Source: Podarcis raffonei
Taxonomy: Eukaryota > Chordata > Lepidosauria > Squamata > Lacertidae
Assembly (NCBI RefSeq): GCF_027172205.1
Contig: NC_070615.1
Coordinates: 42,888,501 to 42,952,500 of the forward strand
Direction: 5' to 3'
DNA length: 64,000 nt
This document shows, piece after piece, positions 45,639 to 59,690 of this stretch. The position numbers and the translations under genes are program-made. The number at the start of each line of letters is the position of its first letter. Positions within the stretch are counted from its first letter, which is position 1. The notes beneath the pieces are model-generated. The model searched no databases. It was not told the origin of the DNA and was given only the letters and a program-made list of their open reading frames with translations.

Positions 45639-46478
45639 TTATTCTTGTGAAATCAGATCTAGATTGGCTATATGCCTTATGGTAGGTCTTCCGTGTGGGC
45701 AATTCCAAGGGTGCTCAATCTCACCCATGTGGGTGACGAGTTTCTTCATCTCATTTGCATTAAGCGCTGTTCCAACCATCACCTGTAGATGAAAAATAAA
45801 ATGTTAAAAGTCTCATAAGGGTTAGTACTACCATTATCTATTTTTGGTTGACATACTTTACTTCCTTAATCTTAAAAAAAGGAAGTTCCCTCCTATGTCC
45901 CATTATCCAGTAAGCAGCTTTGAGCGTTATTTTAATAGAAAAGCAAGAAATAAATATGAAATCTCCAACAGATTAATACTTACAGACTTTCTACATGCTC
46001 GAGAAGCGAACATCTGTCTTACTCTGGAAGGCCTGCACATCACTCCAGGGCAGTCGCTTAACATGAAGATTAACTCCTCTATATCTTGTGGACCAAAAGT
46101 CCAGTTTTTGCTTGTAGGTAAAGAGATGAGTTTAACTCTTTGGGTAGCAGGAGCTGAAAGGTTTTAAATGAATGATTTAATAGCCCTTTTATCACTGTAA
46201 GGATAGGAGGGGGAATTTTTACATTGTTTACACCACACTTTTCATGCTTACATTTTTAAAAAGCCAAAAGTAAATGAAAAATTCCCACTTGTAATCTAAA
46301 ACCTGAAATTTAGATTTTTAAATCGTATGCTCTTAATGCAGCAAGAGCGTCTGATGTGGCTCTGCGAATGTAGACCTTCATCTCTGTGTGTGATTAAGCT
46401 GATGACTGATTGAATTTAAATCTGCCCTATACCCAGAGGTCTCAGGGTGGTTCACAGAACAAAATCAAAATATAAAAC

Positions 46479-46556
<78 letters not shown>

Positions 46557-49500
46557 GATCAAAATAGAAACAACGACCCAATAACACACACACACACCCT
46601 GATTAAGGCAGCTGTTGGAAGATTGAGCGTGTCTCAAAAATAATTTTAAAATTTAATCATTTCTACTTTCGTGTTACGATTTCTAATTTTTAAAATGCAG
46701 AGCTGAAAAACGGATGCATGAAGAATTAAAGGCATTCCTAACACATGGGCCCTGCTGCAGTTAGGTGCAACTTTGGTCACGACACCAATACCGGACAAAC
46801 AGGAAGCACAACTGTTTCACTTCCTCTCCTTTCTCCTCTCTCTCTCATGTCCAAAATAGAACCTTTCACACCCCAGGCCTCCAGAGATGAACGCTGCCCC
46901 ACCTTCACAAGTCTGCATACCTCCCTGCCTCATAACACTAGAATTTGTGTTCTTACGCTCAGGTCCTGCTTATGGGCCTCCCATAGGCATCTGGTTGGCC
47001 ACGGTGAAAACAAAATGGTGGACTCTGATGGGCCATTGGCCTGATCCAGCAGGCTCTTCTTATGTGAGTAGGAGGTAGAAACTGTTAATACTAAGAGATT
47101 TCTTACCAGCCATTCACCATGAGGTCCCAAGGTGGGTTACAATTTAAAAACCCAATATTAAAGTTCATTTTAAACATCAAAGCACTGATTCAGACACAGT
47201 AAAGAGAGATGTGAAAAACAGAAAGCACAAGGCAGAACATTTTCTGTTTTCTTTGCATGAATATCACAGTGGAGAGGTTGCACTCCGGACTACTGCTATA
47301 GCAACATGGGAGCTGCTTCTCTAGTCTTGCTTTATTCCATAGCAATATGAAAAGTCTATAACGCTCAGGTTGACAACTGCTCACTAATATGGAGACCACT
47401 ACTGTGGGAAGGAACCATAGCCCTGGGCCCACCTACTTGGTTCCTTTGTCTATACTGCATAAACTCTGTGAGAAGAAAACCCCAAGGCATTGCTAAGAGA
47501 AAAGAATAATTTCTATTAGGATGTAAAGCTGATGAAATTTCCAGAAGTGTAGTGTAGCTTCCGGGCTTTTTTTCAGGGCAGGAGCAAGGACATTTGCCAG
47601 AGCACCATAACTCACAGACTATTCTTGCTCTGGCAAGTGAAAGCAAACAAGATTTTGAAGTTTCATTTACATTGGAGGAAGTCAGAAAAGGAAGAAAACA
47701 ATGAAGCAGAGGCTAGATACGTCTTTCCTTTCCTTTGATGGGGTTCCTGACTTCATGGTAGCGGTGTAAGTGGTGACACTAGCTTTGCAAGATTGCTTAC
47801 ATTTCAGCCGGGTGAAAAAAGCTCAGTGTGTTCTACAAGTTGAACCAATGCAGTCCAAAGCAATCCCTACTTACTTGCCACATAGCTGGATGGAGATTAC
47901 TCCCAAGGACCTATGCAAACGATTGTTGCATACTATACACTACTGCTGCTTTTCAGTGGGTATTGGTGTCGGAGAGAAAGAGAATAGCAACCACCACTTG
48001 GGCAAAGGAACTTGGGCAGATCTTTGTACCCTAGATATTAGCATCCCATTTAGGCGGAAACTCACCATCTTCATCAATAACAAAATCAAATCCATTTTTT
48101 CTGAAAATTTCCAGGTTTTCCATTAAAATGCTTTCGCTTACAGCAGTTAAGTTAAGATTCTGAGGCCTGAAATAATGGGAGACATTGAAAAAAGAATAGG
48201 GTGTGAAGTTAGTGTGACAAGTGTTTATCTTGATACATTCTGGCAAAAGTTAGGCCCCACCTGATACATTTAAAGCAGGCTCATGCCACTTGGGTACTGT
48301 AGTTTAAGGGTGCTAGGAATTGTGGGGAGACCCCTGTTCCCCACCAACCAATCCCAGACTTCCCTGAAGTGGGCTTGTTAAACCACTGGGAATTGTAGCT
48401 CTTAAACTAGTTTCCACAATTGTTTAGGGAAAGCCATGACTCTCCTTAAATGGTATACAGTGGTACCTCGGGTTAAGTACTTAATTCATTCCGGAGGTCC
48501 GTACTTAACCTGAAACTGTTCTTAACCTGAAGCACCACTTTAGCTAATGGGGCCTCCTGCTGCTGCCGCGCCGCCAGAGCACGATTTCTGTTCTCATCCT
48601 GAAGCAAAGTTCTTAACCCGAGGTACTATTTCTGGGTTAGCGGAGTCTGTAACGTGAAGCGTCTGTAACCTGAAGCATATGTAACCCGAGGTACCACTGT
48701 AGTCTGCTTTAAATGAATAAAGCAGATGGGATACAAAAGCTCCTCCAAAGATCAGATGGAGATATTTTAATATACATCCAATGAAATGCTTTTTACTACT
48801 ATATTTTCCCCCTCTTCTTTTTTATGAAGTTCAAAGGGGAAAAGAGGTTTGAGTAAACCAAGCCTAACCTCAAATGTATCAAAAGACCACCCTCACATTA
48901 ATCTTAGCATTCATAGGAACTTTGAATACAAGGACAGCTAAACTTCTTTTTAAAAAGTATTTAAAATGCTGTAAAACCCACCATAACCTGTGGCCAATTT
49001 TCAATTCTAACCCGGCTGCTAAGTACCTAAGGCAGGCAGCCCCAAACTCGACCCTCCAGATGTTTTGGGACTACAATTCCCGTCATCCCTGACCACTGGT
49101 CCTGTTAGCTAGGGATGATGGGAGTTGTAGTCCCTAAACATTTGGAGGGCCGAGTTTAGGGGTGCCTCACCTAAGGGGCTCAGGACACAGGTTCATGGGA
49201 CATATTTGCATATGCTAATTTACAGATTACCCCTGAGAAATTAAGATGGAGGACTGCTGGTGCCTCAACTTGCAAAGTACTTGAAAGTGGACCCAGACAC
49301 CCTATAAGCAAAGTAAAGCACAAACAGAGGCTTTAAAAAGTGAAGCGGGAGGAAAAAGAGCCCCAGGGACTCCCATAAAGAACCCTTTCATGAGCCCTAA
49401 CATACACCCCCCCTTAAATCAGCTTGCATTCAAATTATTACCTTTGTTAGCTGTATCTCATTCCATCCAAAGTATGTGCTTCTTTAAACAGCCACAAGCT

Positions 49501-52500
49501 AAAAATATGTTTATCCAATCACTGCCATTCAGCTATTACAGTGGTACCTCGGGTTACATATGCTTCAGGTTACATACGCTTCAGGTTACAGACTCCATTA
49601 ACCCAGACTCCATTAACCCAGAAACAGTACCTCGGGTTAAGAACTTTGCTTCAGGATGAGAACAGAAATCGTGCTCCAGTGGCGCGGTGGCAGCAGGAGG
49701 CCCCATTAGCTAAAGTGGTGCTTCAGGTTAAGAACAGTTTCAGGTTAAGAACAGACCTTTGGAACGAATTAAGTACTTAACCTGAGGTAACACTGTACTT
49801 AGTATTGTTGAATTCAAGCCAGTAAAGTCAGAGGAATTGGCCACCCTCCAGGTGCCCGGCTTGAATCCTTGTTGACCTCCCTGTCAGCGACTCCTGGCAA
49901 GACAAGGCAGGTCTTTATCGGCGATCCTTCCCAACGTAAAGAACACACCACTTCACCCCTCCCATTCCCAGGGAGGGGAGAGAGACAGACAGAAATGTAT
50001 TTACATGCCTTTATTCCTGTCTTTCCAGCAGTACAGAGAATTGTGTCTGTACTCTCTCATCACCAACAGCAGAGAGAGAATAACTCCACCCATGTACTTC
50101 CAGTACAGGGTCATGTGACACTCTGAGCTAACATCCAGTGCTCAGTGCACAGAATAGACTGTCCCTTGTTCCCACGGTACAGTCCCATAACATCAACATC
50201 CTGTTTTGCATTCCAGCCACCTGGAGCTCGCTTCTGCATTGCTCCTTTTTCGTAACAAGTATTTCTACCCCACTCTTCTGCTCCCTGAACACCCAGAGCA
50301 ACTCCCAAAGAAGCTCTACCATGCAATAAAAAAGCAATGAAACTGGTACCAAGGGTAGGGCCTTTGCTGACTGCACTGAGCAGCCAGCTACTCATCTTGG
50401 GACACTTACGTGATCAGCTTCTGCCCCTGCAGAACGGTGTGCTCTTGCAACATCTCAAAGTTGTACTTCTCATCTGAAGCATGTTGATCAATGATGAAGA
50501 GGTCCGAGTTCAGCTTGGCTATTATAAACCCTAAATTGAACTGGCCGATTATGTCCATTTTAGCAAACATCTCTTTCCTGTATATAGGGAAAGGGTGGGG
50601 AAAGCAGGTTAAAAATGTGTTTACATTTTAGGGCAGGGGAACTATCAGCCCTTTAAGTTACCTAAAAAGGTAAAGGACCCCTGACAATTAAGTCCAGTCA
50701 TGAAGGACTCTGGGGTTGCGGCGCTCATCTTGCTTTACTGGCTGAGGGAGCCGGAGTTTGTCTGCAGTTTTTTGGGGGTCTTGTGGCCAGCTGCCTGAAA
50801 GACTAGCAACTCGCTCCAGAAAGTTACAGTGAGCATCACAGTGAGTTGTGAAAAGCTCTCTCTGTCACCTCATGGTCAAGGACAGATGTGTAAGCAGCAT
50901 TGCCCAGCTGTCCCTCAAGCAGAGTATATGGGAGCCTGGGAAGAATTTTGCATGGGAACCTAAGATGGAAAGCTGTGTCTCACGGTGCAAAGCAAAGCAA
51001 AGTTTCACCTACTCTACAGTGAGGATTTCCTGGTCACTGCAAATATTCCAGATGTACCCTCCCAACTCCTTTCAAGTCAAACAGATACCATTGCTTTGCC
51101 AGTGGAGGAATTTAAAAGGTCAAATACCTTATTTCTTTCCTTAATTCGTCTTCTGCTGTTTTATTTTCTCCTGGGCTAATTTTTGCCCTGAATTTTCTGA
51201 ATTTTAGCGCTGCTTCTTTCTTCTCCTGTTCCTGGCTTAGCTTCTGTACTCTGCCCATCAGTGTGCTCAGAGAAAACTCCAACGGTACGGTTTTCTTCTC
51301 CAGTTCTACAGGTACATCATACTGCGATAGGACTGAAGAATCCCGGTCATTCTCCATCTTTGACGGAGTGGCCACCTGAGAAAGAGGCTGGCTCATCTTA
51401 AAACGTTTCATTTTGGGGGGTGAACTGTCTGCCTGCTGGGATAATTGGCTCTCTTTGCTTTGGTTCAATTTGCATTCAGCTCCCCAGAAATCTCCCCTCG
51501 TCTCAAGACTGCCACTTTGAACTTCTCTGAAAATAGGGAAATCTTCAAGAGGTGAGCCAATTGCGTTTTCACAGCTGGAACAGCTACCATTTTCTGGCGT
51601 GCTTAAACCCACTTCCGATTCTGCTGAGGTGCTCCCACAACCAGAATCTCTATCTTCTGCCGATTTCTTGAGTTTTTTGCCCGAAAGCATGAATGTACTT
51701 GGATCCTCCTCTCTTCCACACTCCGCCTCTTTGCTGGAGCCAGTCTTCTTATTTGGAGAATCCAAAATGCTAAAAAATGCCGGAAGTTCTTTCTGCCCAG
51801 AGGAACTTTGTTGACGCCTGGCATTTTCAACACCATGAAAACGGGCCTTTTTTACCTGGTGGAGAGAAAATGATTCCCTAAGTTTGGCAAGAGTGATTGC
51901 TGTTTTTTCTTTTGCGCTCAGATTCTGAGAGGAAGAGCCACGTGAAGTTTCCAAGGCAGGGCTTTCTGCCTCTTCTTGAAGCACTGTGAAATTTCCTAAG
52001 AAAGGGTGAAGAGAGGAGAGTTTTAAATTGCAATTTAAAAATCAACCCACAGGAATAAATCAAGGCCCCAATAGAGAACTCCGAGGCTCCAGAGAAAGAA
52101 CAACGAGAGCAGGGGTGGGGAAATGGATCTGGCTAGCCAGCTGAATCCTAGATCCCCCCCCCAACCACAGTGGATCACTCTGACAGTTGGATGGAGGCCC
52201 GCTCAATTGTCAATCATCTGGCTTCATGATGACATTGGGTGATGAAAATTTTCTTTGTAGTGCGGCAAGCTATGCTACAAAAGGAAATCCAAGTCAAGTG
52301 AGGCTTGAAGTCACCACTGATCAGCTGTGCAGTGGAGAACTTGGTCTTGCAGCAAATCCAGCAGGCTTGCAGTCACCATCAATTGACACTGATAACAATT
52401 GGGAGTGTACTTTAAGGCTCCAGATGTGCACCGCCCGCCACGTCTCTAGGTAAAGGTAAAGGGACCCCTGACCATTAGGTCCAGTCGTGGCCGACTCTGG

Positions 52501-55500
52501 GGTTGTGGCGCTCATCTCACTTTATTGGTCGAGGGAGCCGGCGTACAGCTTCCGGGTCATGTGGCCAGCATGACTAAGCCGCTTCTGGCGAACCAGAGCA
52601 GCGCACGGAAACGCTGTTTACCTTCCTGCCGGAGCAGTACCTATTTATCTACTTGCACTTTGACGTGCTTTCGAACTGCTAGGTTGGCAGGAGCAGGGAC
52701 TGAGCAACGGGAGCTCACCCCGTCGCGGGGATTTGAACCGCCGACCTTCTGATCGGCAAGTCCTAGGCTCTGTGGTTTAACCCACAGCGCCACCCGCGTC
52801 CCATGCCGCCACTTCTCTACTTGGCCCATAACACATCAAGTTTGGAGCAAGAAATGTGATTCAGGGAAAACAGCTTAGCAGGCCAAATTGGGACCCAAGC
52901 TCCATTTCACGAACAGCAGGCAGAAATCCATTGATACCTGATGCCTTGTCTGTAACGCAAGGCACTGCAGGAAATCACATTAAAACTGTGCCTGAGTTTG
53001 TCTAACTAAACGAGGCCGCAATTCTAAGCGGAAATGATTGGCCCTGAGCCCCAGGGAATACAGCTGGGCTGACATTTGAGGAAATACGCACTGTGTGTAG
53101 CCGAACACAATCAGTTGAACCAGCCCGTTAACAATGCACTTTTAAAAAAACATAATTGTCCACTTAGAAAGGGAGTTGGTTTAAATGGCTGGTGTCATTC
53201 CTACCTTTAGTATCTGGCAATGTATGGTTGACGATGAGTTTGTTAACATCACTGCCAAACATTCCCAACATTGAAGTCTTTAGAGTCGCCAATAGAAGTT
53301 TCTCTTCCTGCAACATTATTTGCCTTTTGTCGGGTGTCACATTGATGTCAACACATTCTAAAAACAAAGACATAAAATGATATTGGCTTGGTTCACATGT
53401 AACATTTAGTCATGGTTTTCTTAAGCCAAGCCATGGCATGTTTAACAAACAAATTAACCGAAAGCTGTCCTACAGACAAAAAACAAATGAACTATGCCTT
53501 GTCCAAAACCTTCTAGCAAACTTTGCCTTGTGCCTTTGCAATTTGGTGAGCATCTGGGCGGACAAACAAAGCATGATTAAGGAAGGGTGTTAGGTGAATA
53601 TGCACCTCCAAGCTCTAGTTAAAAGAAACTAAAGCTCATTAGTAAACAACAAACCATGGCTTCGTATTGTGGTTTGTTAGCAGTGAACAAGCCAATTCAG
53701 GCACTGCACCCAGGTTTAGAAGATTTCTTATCAACAGGGTAAATTTTAAGACTAATGCACTTCAGAGTGCAGAGATTGTGTATCAATTTACATCACAATC
53801 TGAAAAAAACAGCACACATTCGCTTGAAGTAGGGTTATCAGCTTTTGAACTAGACTTCTTGCTGCTTTTTATCAGCAGCGGGTAGTCAAGCAGCATATCA
53901 TGGAAAGCTTCACTTGTTGATTTCTGCCTATCAAACCTCTATTAAAAGGAAAGAAGGAAACCAAGCTCTTTTTTAAAAAAATGGCCTGGTGGCAACCTGG
54001 CTTATGAGTATTGGAATTGAGATTTACTGCCAACCGAGTGACGAAGAATCAGGATGTTTATCCCAACTGCTAAACAACAACCACACACATAAACATACTT
54101 AATCTTTCAAGTTTTTCCTAGAGAAATGTGTGTGACTCACCGGAATTTGCACATATATTAAGAGCCACAAACGGATACTGGTGTCTGTTGTACATGTGGT
54201 ATACTTCATTCACAACTTTGGAAACCTGTCCAGAAAAGAAGAAGGTGTTGCAGACATAATAATATAATTATAATAATTTATTATTTATACCCCGCCCATC
54301 TGGCTGGGCTTCCCCAGCCACTCTGGGCGGCTTCCAACCAAATATTAAACTACAGTAATGTTGTGCCACTTCCATGACACAGTGGATGGAAAGACAAACT
54401 ACAGCTCAAAGGCTGTAAAAGCGAAGAACGGAGGCATTGTGTGTGTTGTGAGAGAGAGCCATACCTTGCCTGCATCACAGGGCCGCTGGTTGATAAAGAA
54501 GAACTGCCTGTCTGTGGTACTTCTCCCGACACCATGATCGCAACGGGAAACAAAGCCTGTGATACTGATCAAAGTAAATATGTCAAGGATATATTTCCAA
54601 AGAAGAAAAGCATAGAAGCTGTGCAATTTGACATACCTTTCTTTCTTTCTTTAAGACTAAAGCTGAGGTTTGTGGGGTTGCCGAGCTACCACAGACTCAC
54701 ACACCAACAAATCTGTCACCACTTCTCAACGGACTTTCATCCTGGGAAAGGGCAACGTCCAGCAAACTTCTCACTCACTGCTAAACGAGTGAGGAAGCTA
54801 AGCACTTATGCCAGGTACCCTGGCTTTTTTAAAAAAATAAAAGATGAGCTTTTAATTCCTGGGTCCTTCTTCAAAAGTTCTCTAACTTTGTCACAGCAGG
54901 TCTACCCATATCCAGAAAATAACTATCCACACATCCTTAAATATAAAAGATTAATGGATTACAATATTCCTTTTTTATTATTCAGCTGCCCTTGAACTGT
55001 GGGGAATGACCATTCCAAGCTGAATATCTTGACATGCCCGACATAGCTTTGTACACCTGTCAGAGTACCCAGAACTTCGACCAGGAAGCTTGTGGGACTC
55101 ATTTCACTTAAGCCTAATTTAGTATATCTTTGCCCTAAACGCTTAAAATGAGAACGCAATAATTTTCATGCAGTCTCCTCAATTGGTTCCAGGTGGCAAG
55201 GAAGACTAATAGACATGACTGACACACCTTAAAATTGTAGAGCTGAATGGTTAAGGCCGTGATCCTAAACATATCTACTCAGAGGTCCCACTGAATTCAG
55301 TAGGCATTACCCTCGTGTAAGGAGGGAATTAGGATTTGCAGCCTAAGCCAATTAAACATAGAGAAGCTGCATAGACTGTGAGGCACGTACAATCTTCTAC
55401 TTACGTATAAAAATTGTCTGGCATATCAGAAACATTCAGGCCATATTCTTCACAGACAGCATCACTAGGGGGTAGCTGAACGAAAGGAACCAAGCTCTGC

Positions 55501-58500
55501 ACCTGGAAATAAGTGGTAGTTGATGGAACTCACTTCTCCTTCCCAGCCACTGCCCAAAAACCAGAGGTTCATATACCAGTGCAGGGCTGCTTGGAAACTG
55601 TAAACAGCCCCATGCTTCCCTTAAACCTCTGGTTTGTGGAGGTTTAAGGAGCAATGCAGGGCTGCTGACAAAGGGCTTTCAAACAGCTCCATGCTGCTCT
55701 TTGAAGGCCCAACATCCTGGGCTTCAAAGCACAGCACCACCCAATGTCACTAGGACAACTTCCTTTCCATTGTTAATTGTACAAAGCATTAACTGTGCAG
55801 GAGTAGAAGTACCTGTTGCATTAGTTCACTGTAGTAGCAGTAGCAGCAGCAGCAACCGTACGACTAGTAGTTGTAACAATACGGATGTTAATAATAATAA
55901 CAGTAATACCTGCTTTTGTCCAAATATTGCTCCAATATTTTCTTTTAAGTTTGAGCTCCCACTGGTGCACACCACAGCTTGCTTCTTCCCTTGGCCAACC
56001 TGATTGGTGCAGTTAATACGGACTCCTGTTGAAATGATACAGTATGCTTGTAACACGTGAACCATTTTTGCATACTCCTGGCAAAAACAAAGAGATAGTG
56101 ATGATTTTCTAGTGACTATGTAATGAAGCATGCTTACATAGACTATGTGTGATTACTGCCATTTCCCTCCCACTTCAAAACACCTTTTAATTCATGGCTT
56201 ATTATCCTACCTCATCGTATAGAATATAACAACACAATCATGAGGGCTGGTGAATAGAACTGGTTAAAAGACTAAGCTGAGAGCCACAAAGCCTCCCACT
56301 TAAACCTGCATCTGTCATGAGCTTGCAAGATAGCTTGTCTAAAGCTATCATATTCTCAATCTCTGGCCTACAACTACAACAATGAAGACCTACCTTAAAG
56401 GGTTGTTTTAGGGATTACCACACTATAAGCACATGTGAAGTACACTGAACACTAAGGCACTATATAAACTAAAAATAGTTACTACTATTGCCATTACCAG
56501 GCAAAGCCTCTTCTCTTTACCCAGGCTTTTGGCCTCTTTTAGTGTGGTGGCATCTGTAAGTCCTGCCTTTTATCTGAATGGCTGTGTTTTTAGTTTTTTA
56601 TTGGAGGTTCTTAATTGGTTTTAACGTAAGTTGCTTTGGGTCACTCTGAGAAAAACAACTAACAAGTGTAATAATAAAAATAATAATGATCAACATTATT
56701 TTTTTCTGCATCTACTAGGCATATTTGTGAAGGAAGGCAGGTGTTTGCTCAGAACTAGTTTCTGGTTTATTTTTGGATCCTTCCCATCTGACTTTACCAT
56801 CTGGTAAAGGAACACCTTTATTCACTCCCTCCAATGGCCCTTGCCTTCATTAGGATCTCTTACATTCATTCTTAAAAACAATGTTACTAGTAAGCTGCTC
56901 CTACCTTCTTAATGTTGCGCTGAAATTCTTTATGTCGTACCGGCAAGGTATAAAATAACTGCTGCACACTGACAGTCGTCCCCTGTTGTCGTGGGCAGGG
57001 AGTCCTCAGAGTGATTTTCCCACTGTGGTCAAATACCAAGCGTGTGCCAACCTTTGCAGATTTGTGACAAGTAATGATGGAAACTTCACTGGAGGAAAAG
57101 AACAAATAAATGCTACAGGGGAACAAAAGCTTCCAGGAGTTAAAAAAACAAAACCCACCCTGCATTTAATGCCAACCATTTTCAAATTGTAAAAACTTGC
57201 TTCTTTTAAACTTGGGCTCCCATTCTGCTCAAAGATTCTTACGGGAATGGGAAAGGCCTGTGGTATAAGATGCACCAAGTGCTCTGGCCAGAGCTCTGCA
57301 CTAAAAGCAGAAAAGAATCCTACCTCAATGCACACAGGGAACTCAGAGCTTCACCTCGAAAGCCAAACGTTTCAACACGTGTAAGGTCAGAAAAGTCTTG
57401 TATCTTAGAAGTATAGTGTTTCAGAGCTGGAAAAATAAATGGTAAGATAAAACAAGAAGACATTCAGATGTCTTTTGTATAATATTACCTAGCATAAAAT
57501 AATTAAAACAATTGATTCAAGGCTTTCTTGCTTTATATCCGTGATGTGGTTTGGCGTATGTTTAATTATTGGTTTGCAAATAACACAGTGGTGCAGTAAG
57601 TTCCATAAGACCATAAAGTCCAGAGTTTAAAACATTTGCAGGGAACTTGAACTACAACCCCCAACACCTCTAGCCATTGACTATGCTTGCTGGGGCTGAT
57701 GGGAGTTGTAGTTCAACAACATCTGTAGGGCCAAAGATATGCCACACCTGGTTTGAGATTACCTAATTTTAGACTGGAATTAATGGACTTGTGTGCCCTG
57801 CCTCTTCTTTAAAAATGGCAACATGCATTATTTCAAAATGTGTACTTGAGGACCCGCCTGCTTTTTCTTCTGAGTGGACCTTGGACTTCTGCCCAAAAAT
57901 ATTCCCTGATGACCCTGCCAATTCTCAAGCCACTCAGAAATCAAGTCTGCTTCTTCCCAGTCAACCAATGTCCCACTCAGCAACACTGGTGAGGAGCCCA
58001 GATTTCTCTCATCACCCAGAGTGGCAGTGTCAAAAGACAAAGTTGCCTTTACTCAAAAACCTAGTCAAGGAAGCTATTATAACTGCAACAGTAGGGCTCA
58101 TTCCGTTTGCATCTTAAGAGTTAATTCTGCTGTCAGTCAGTTGAGCAAGTGGAGGTGGAGGCAGCATGTGCCTTGATTGGCTGTGAGTTCTGGGGGAGTT
58201 TTTCTTCCATATATCTGGTTTAACGTTTCTGTACTGAGTACAAGGCCTGAATAAAGAAAGACAAAACCTCTCAATTTCTTCCTCTGAACATTACATACAC
58301 TATTTTTGTTCATTTTTGTTCAGTAAAGTGCTATCAAGATTTCTTTTCTTGCTAGACTCTTAAGTGACTTTGCTAGCAAAAGCAATGAGGAGGGACAGGA
58401 AGTAGTGGAGACAATTTCCTTTCTGCTACTTCCCCCCAATCCAACTGCTACCCCACAATTCACATAAAAGATACACTCCACTGAACTCTCTGTTCTGTTG

Positions 58501-59690
58501 AGGTCAAATCTAATCATCTGTGGCTCTCAACTCACTTGCTACATTATATAGAAGACTTGAAAAGTCATTAAACAAATATTTCTAAGGATGACAAAAGTAC
58601 TGCTGCTAAAGTAAATGGTTTTTAAAATGCAGCTTTGCTGTGTATGTGGTATGACCTGGCTGTATGTTTTTTGCATTTCGCCATCAGCATGAAACTGGAA
58701 AGTAAAATTGGTTCTGAGATTATATTAATAGCTTCTCTTAACCAAACTGATTTCACAGATTTGCATATAGAAAACGAGGCATGAAACAAAGCTTACTCAA
58801 GCCTGCGAAGTTCTCTTCTTCTACACCACAACCGTTATCAGAAACTTCAATAAGGTCTGCTCCATAATCTTTAAGTTTCACTTCTACGAATTATAAAGAA
58901 TATTTGTCACATAACAATTACAAAGCATCACCACATTTTGCTACATATAGGTTTACAGCAGTGAAGGGATTTCTAGACATTGTCCTTTTAAGGTTCAAAA
59001 TGTATGTCAGGGCACTCTTAGTCGAACATGGTTTTTTATTATGGTACTTCTGTTCTCTTTTCCATTTGTAAAAGCTGCCAGTTTGCAGACATGCACGTGC
59101 AAACACCAACATAAGCAACATGCTAATAAGATTGCTAAACACGCTCACTTGACAGTAAACTTACCGACGCTAGTAGCACCAGCATCGATGCTATTTTCCA
59201 CCAGTTCTTTCACCGCAGTACACAGATTCAGCACCACCTGTCCTGAACAAATGCGATGGACAGATTTCTGGTCTATTGGTTTGATAGCTTTAGAAGGCTG
59301 GTCCCTAAAAAAAAACACACAAAAAAAAACACAGAATTGGCTTTCGAGCCCAAAAATTGGTTGAAATAATCCGAACGGCCGGATTTGAGACTCGTAAGTC
59401 AGATCATTATTAACCTTGAAATGAAGAGTCTCACGCTCGACTGGCTAAACTAATCCCGCAGGTTTTTATAGATTGCAATCGCTTTGCTAACGGTTGGCCA
59501 ATTACTTTATACAATTTGTGCTGCATTTGTACTGCTCTATTATTATATTTTACTCACGTTGTTGCTATTTATTGTTTGCATGCCGCTTCGGGAGTCATGT
59601 GAATGAAAAGCGACATAGAAAAGCAACCACAGCCAGTGCAAAACAAGCTGCAACCTTGTCGCGCGCTTACCTAGAAAGAGCCAGCTCCAT
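45639..59690 (-). CDS. PMS2: PMS2, mismatch-repair endonuclease (complete, 15 coding exons)
   Basis: Exons 5'->3': 59671-59690, 59165-59304, 58797-58883, 57324-57426, 56905-57088, 55910-56077, 55405-55502, 54465-54564, 54141-54225, 53205-53357, 51128-51995, 50410-50577, 48066-48166, 45984-46153, 45639-45782. All are GT-AG; the total is 2589 nt, 862 aa, the same as human. Exons 2-9 and 12-15 match the human lengths as I recall them. The start ATG has strong context. The N-terminal GHKL ATPase has [14 protein letters not shown] (catalytic Glu40, Mg-binding Asn44), SDNGCGV and [11 protein letters not shown]. The central linker is long and Ser-rich, encoded by the 868-bp exon. The C-terminal MLH1-binding/nuclease domain has [12 protein letters not shown] (Asp699 to Glu710; the DQHA(x)2E(x)4E motif), SRACRKS and CPHGRP. 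The protein pairs with MLH1 as MutL-alpha and nicks the error-containing strand in the nucleus. No lesions are seen. It is divergently arranged with AIMP2. Confidence 0.98.
46481..46556. repeat. Compound (AT)n(AC)n(AT)n microsatellite
   Basis: Runs of AT, then CA, then AT, in the intron between PMS2 exons 13 and 14. Self-pairing of the two AT runs is possible. Confidence 0.95.
48250..48457. repeat. Palindromic MITE (family B) split by a Tigger-like MITE
   Basis: Left part 'tacatttaaagcaggctcat' and 'gtactgtagtttaagggtgc'; right part 'gaattgtagctcttaaact' and 'gccatgac'. The last bit of the palindrome ('gtctgctttaaatgaat') resumes after 48701, beyond the inserted MITE. It lies in a PMS2 intron. 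Confidence 0.65.
48458..48699. mobile_element. Tigger/pogo-like MITE
   Basis: 'cagtggtacctcgggttaag' to 'cccgaggtaccactg', TA on both sides, 242 bp, inserted in a family-B palindromic MITE within a PMS2 intron. Confidence 0.87.
49033..49168. mobile_element. Palindromic hAT MITE (family A)
   Basis: Inverted ends 'caggcagccccaaactcg' and 'cgagtttaggggtgcctc'. The perfect 8-bp duplication acctaagg is at 49025-49032 and 49169-49176. It lies in a PMS2 intron. Confidence 0.92.
49539..49795. mobile_element. Tigger/pogo-like MITE
   Basis: 'cagtggtacctcgggttaca' to 'cctgaggtaacactg', TA on both sides. There is a short internal duplication of 'gactccattaacccaga'. It lies in the PMS2 intron between exons 12 and 13. 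Confidence 0.85.
50668..50790 (-). mobile_element. Sauria SINE, 5'-truncated, variant subtype
   Basis: The tail and body in reverse orientation ('ggacccctgacaattaagtc' onwards). It has lost the tRNA-like head. The segment 'gtttgtctgcag' followed by a T run replaces the usual 'gcgtacagcttccggg'; the copy at 60790-61127 shares this difference. It lies in a PMS2 intron. Confidence 0.8.
52450..52802 (-). mobile_element. Sauria SINE (full length), reversed
   Basis: It runs from 'ggtaaaggtaaagggacccc' to the head 'cagcgccacccgcgtccc'. An imperfect duplication around 'gccacttctcta' / 'gccacgtctcta' flanks it. It lies in the PMS2 intron between exons 10 and 11. Confidence 0.92.
54275..54350. repeat. 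Fragment of a LINE 3'-end-like repeat
   Basis: 'tatttataccccgcccatct' and 'cactctgggcggcttccaac' are the kind of 'gcggtttacaa' 3' end seen in reptilian L2/CR1-type LINEs; related scraps lie at 3750-3800, 37385-37440 and 46425-46455. The family is not assigned. Confidence 0.45.
57640..57745. repeat. Palindromic hAT-like MITE (family A), trimmed
   Basis: 'gaactacaaccccc' on the left is mirrored by 'tgggagttgtagttcaacaa' on the right. It lies in a PMS2 intron. Confidence 0.6.

Noticed and set aside
51599-51836. Open frames on both strands inside PMS2 exon 11
   Set aside because: Shadow frames of the large PMS2 exon; the true frame is continuous and matches PMS2.
57780-58290. Possible LTR-like segment with 'ccatatat' and 'aataaagaaag'
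   Set aside because: The signals are suggestive, but I could not find TG...CA ends with a matching target duplication, so it is left unannotated within a PMS2 intron.
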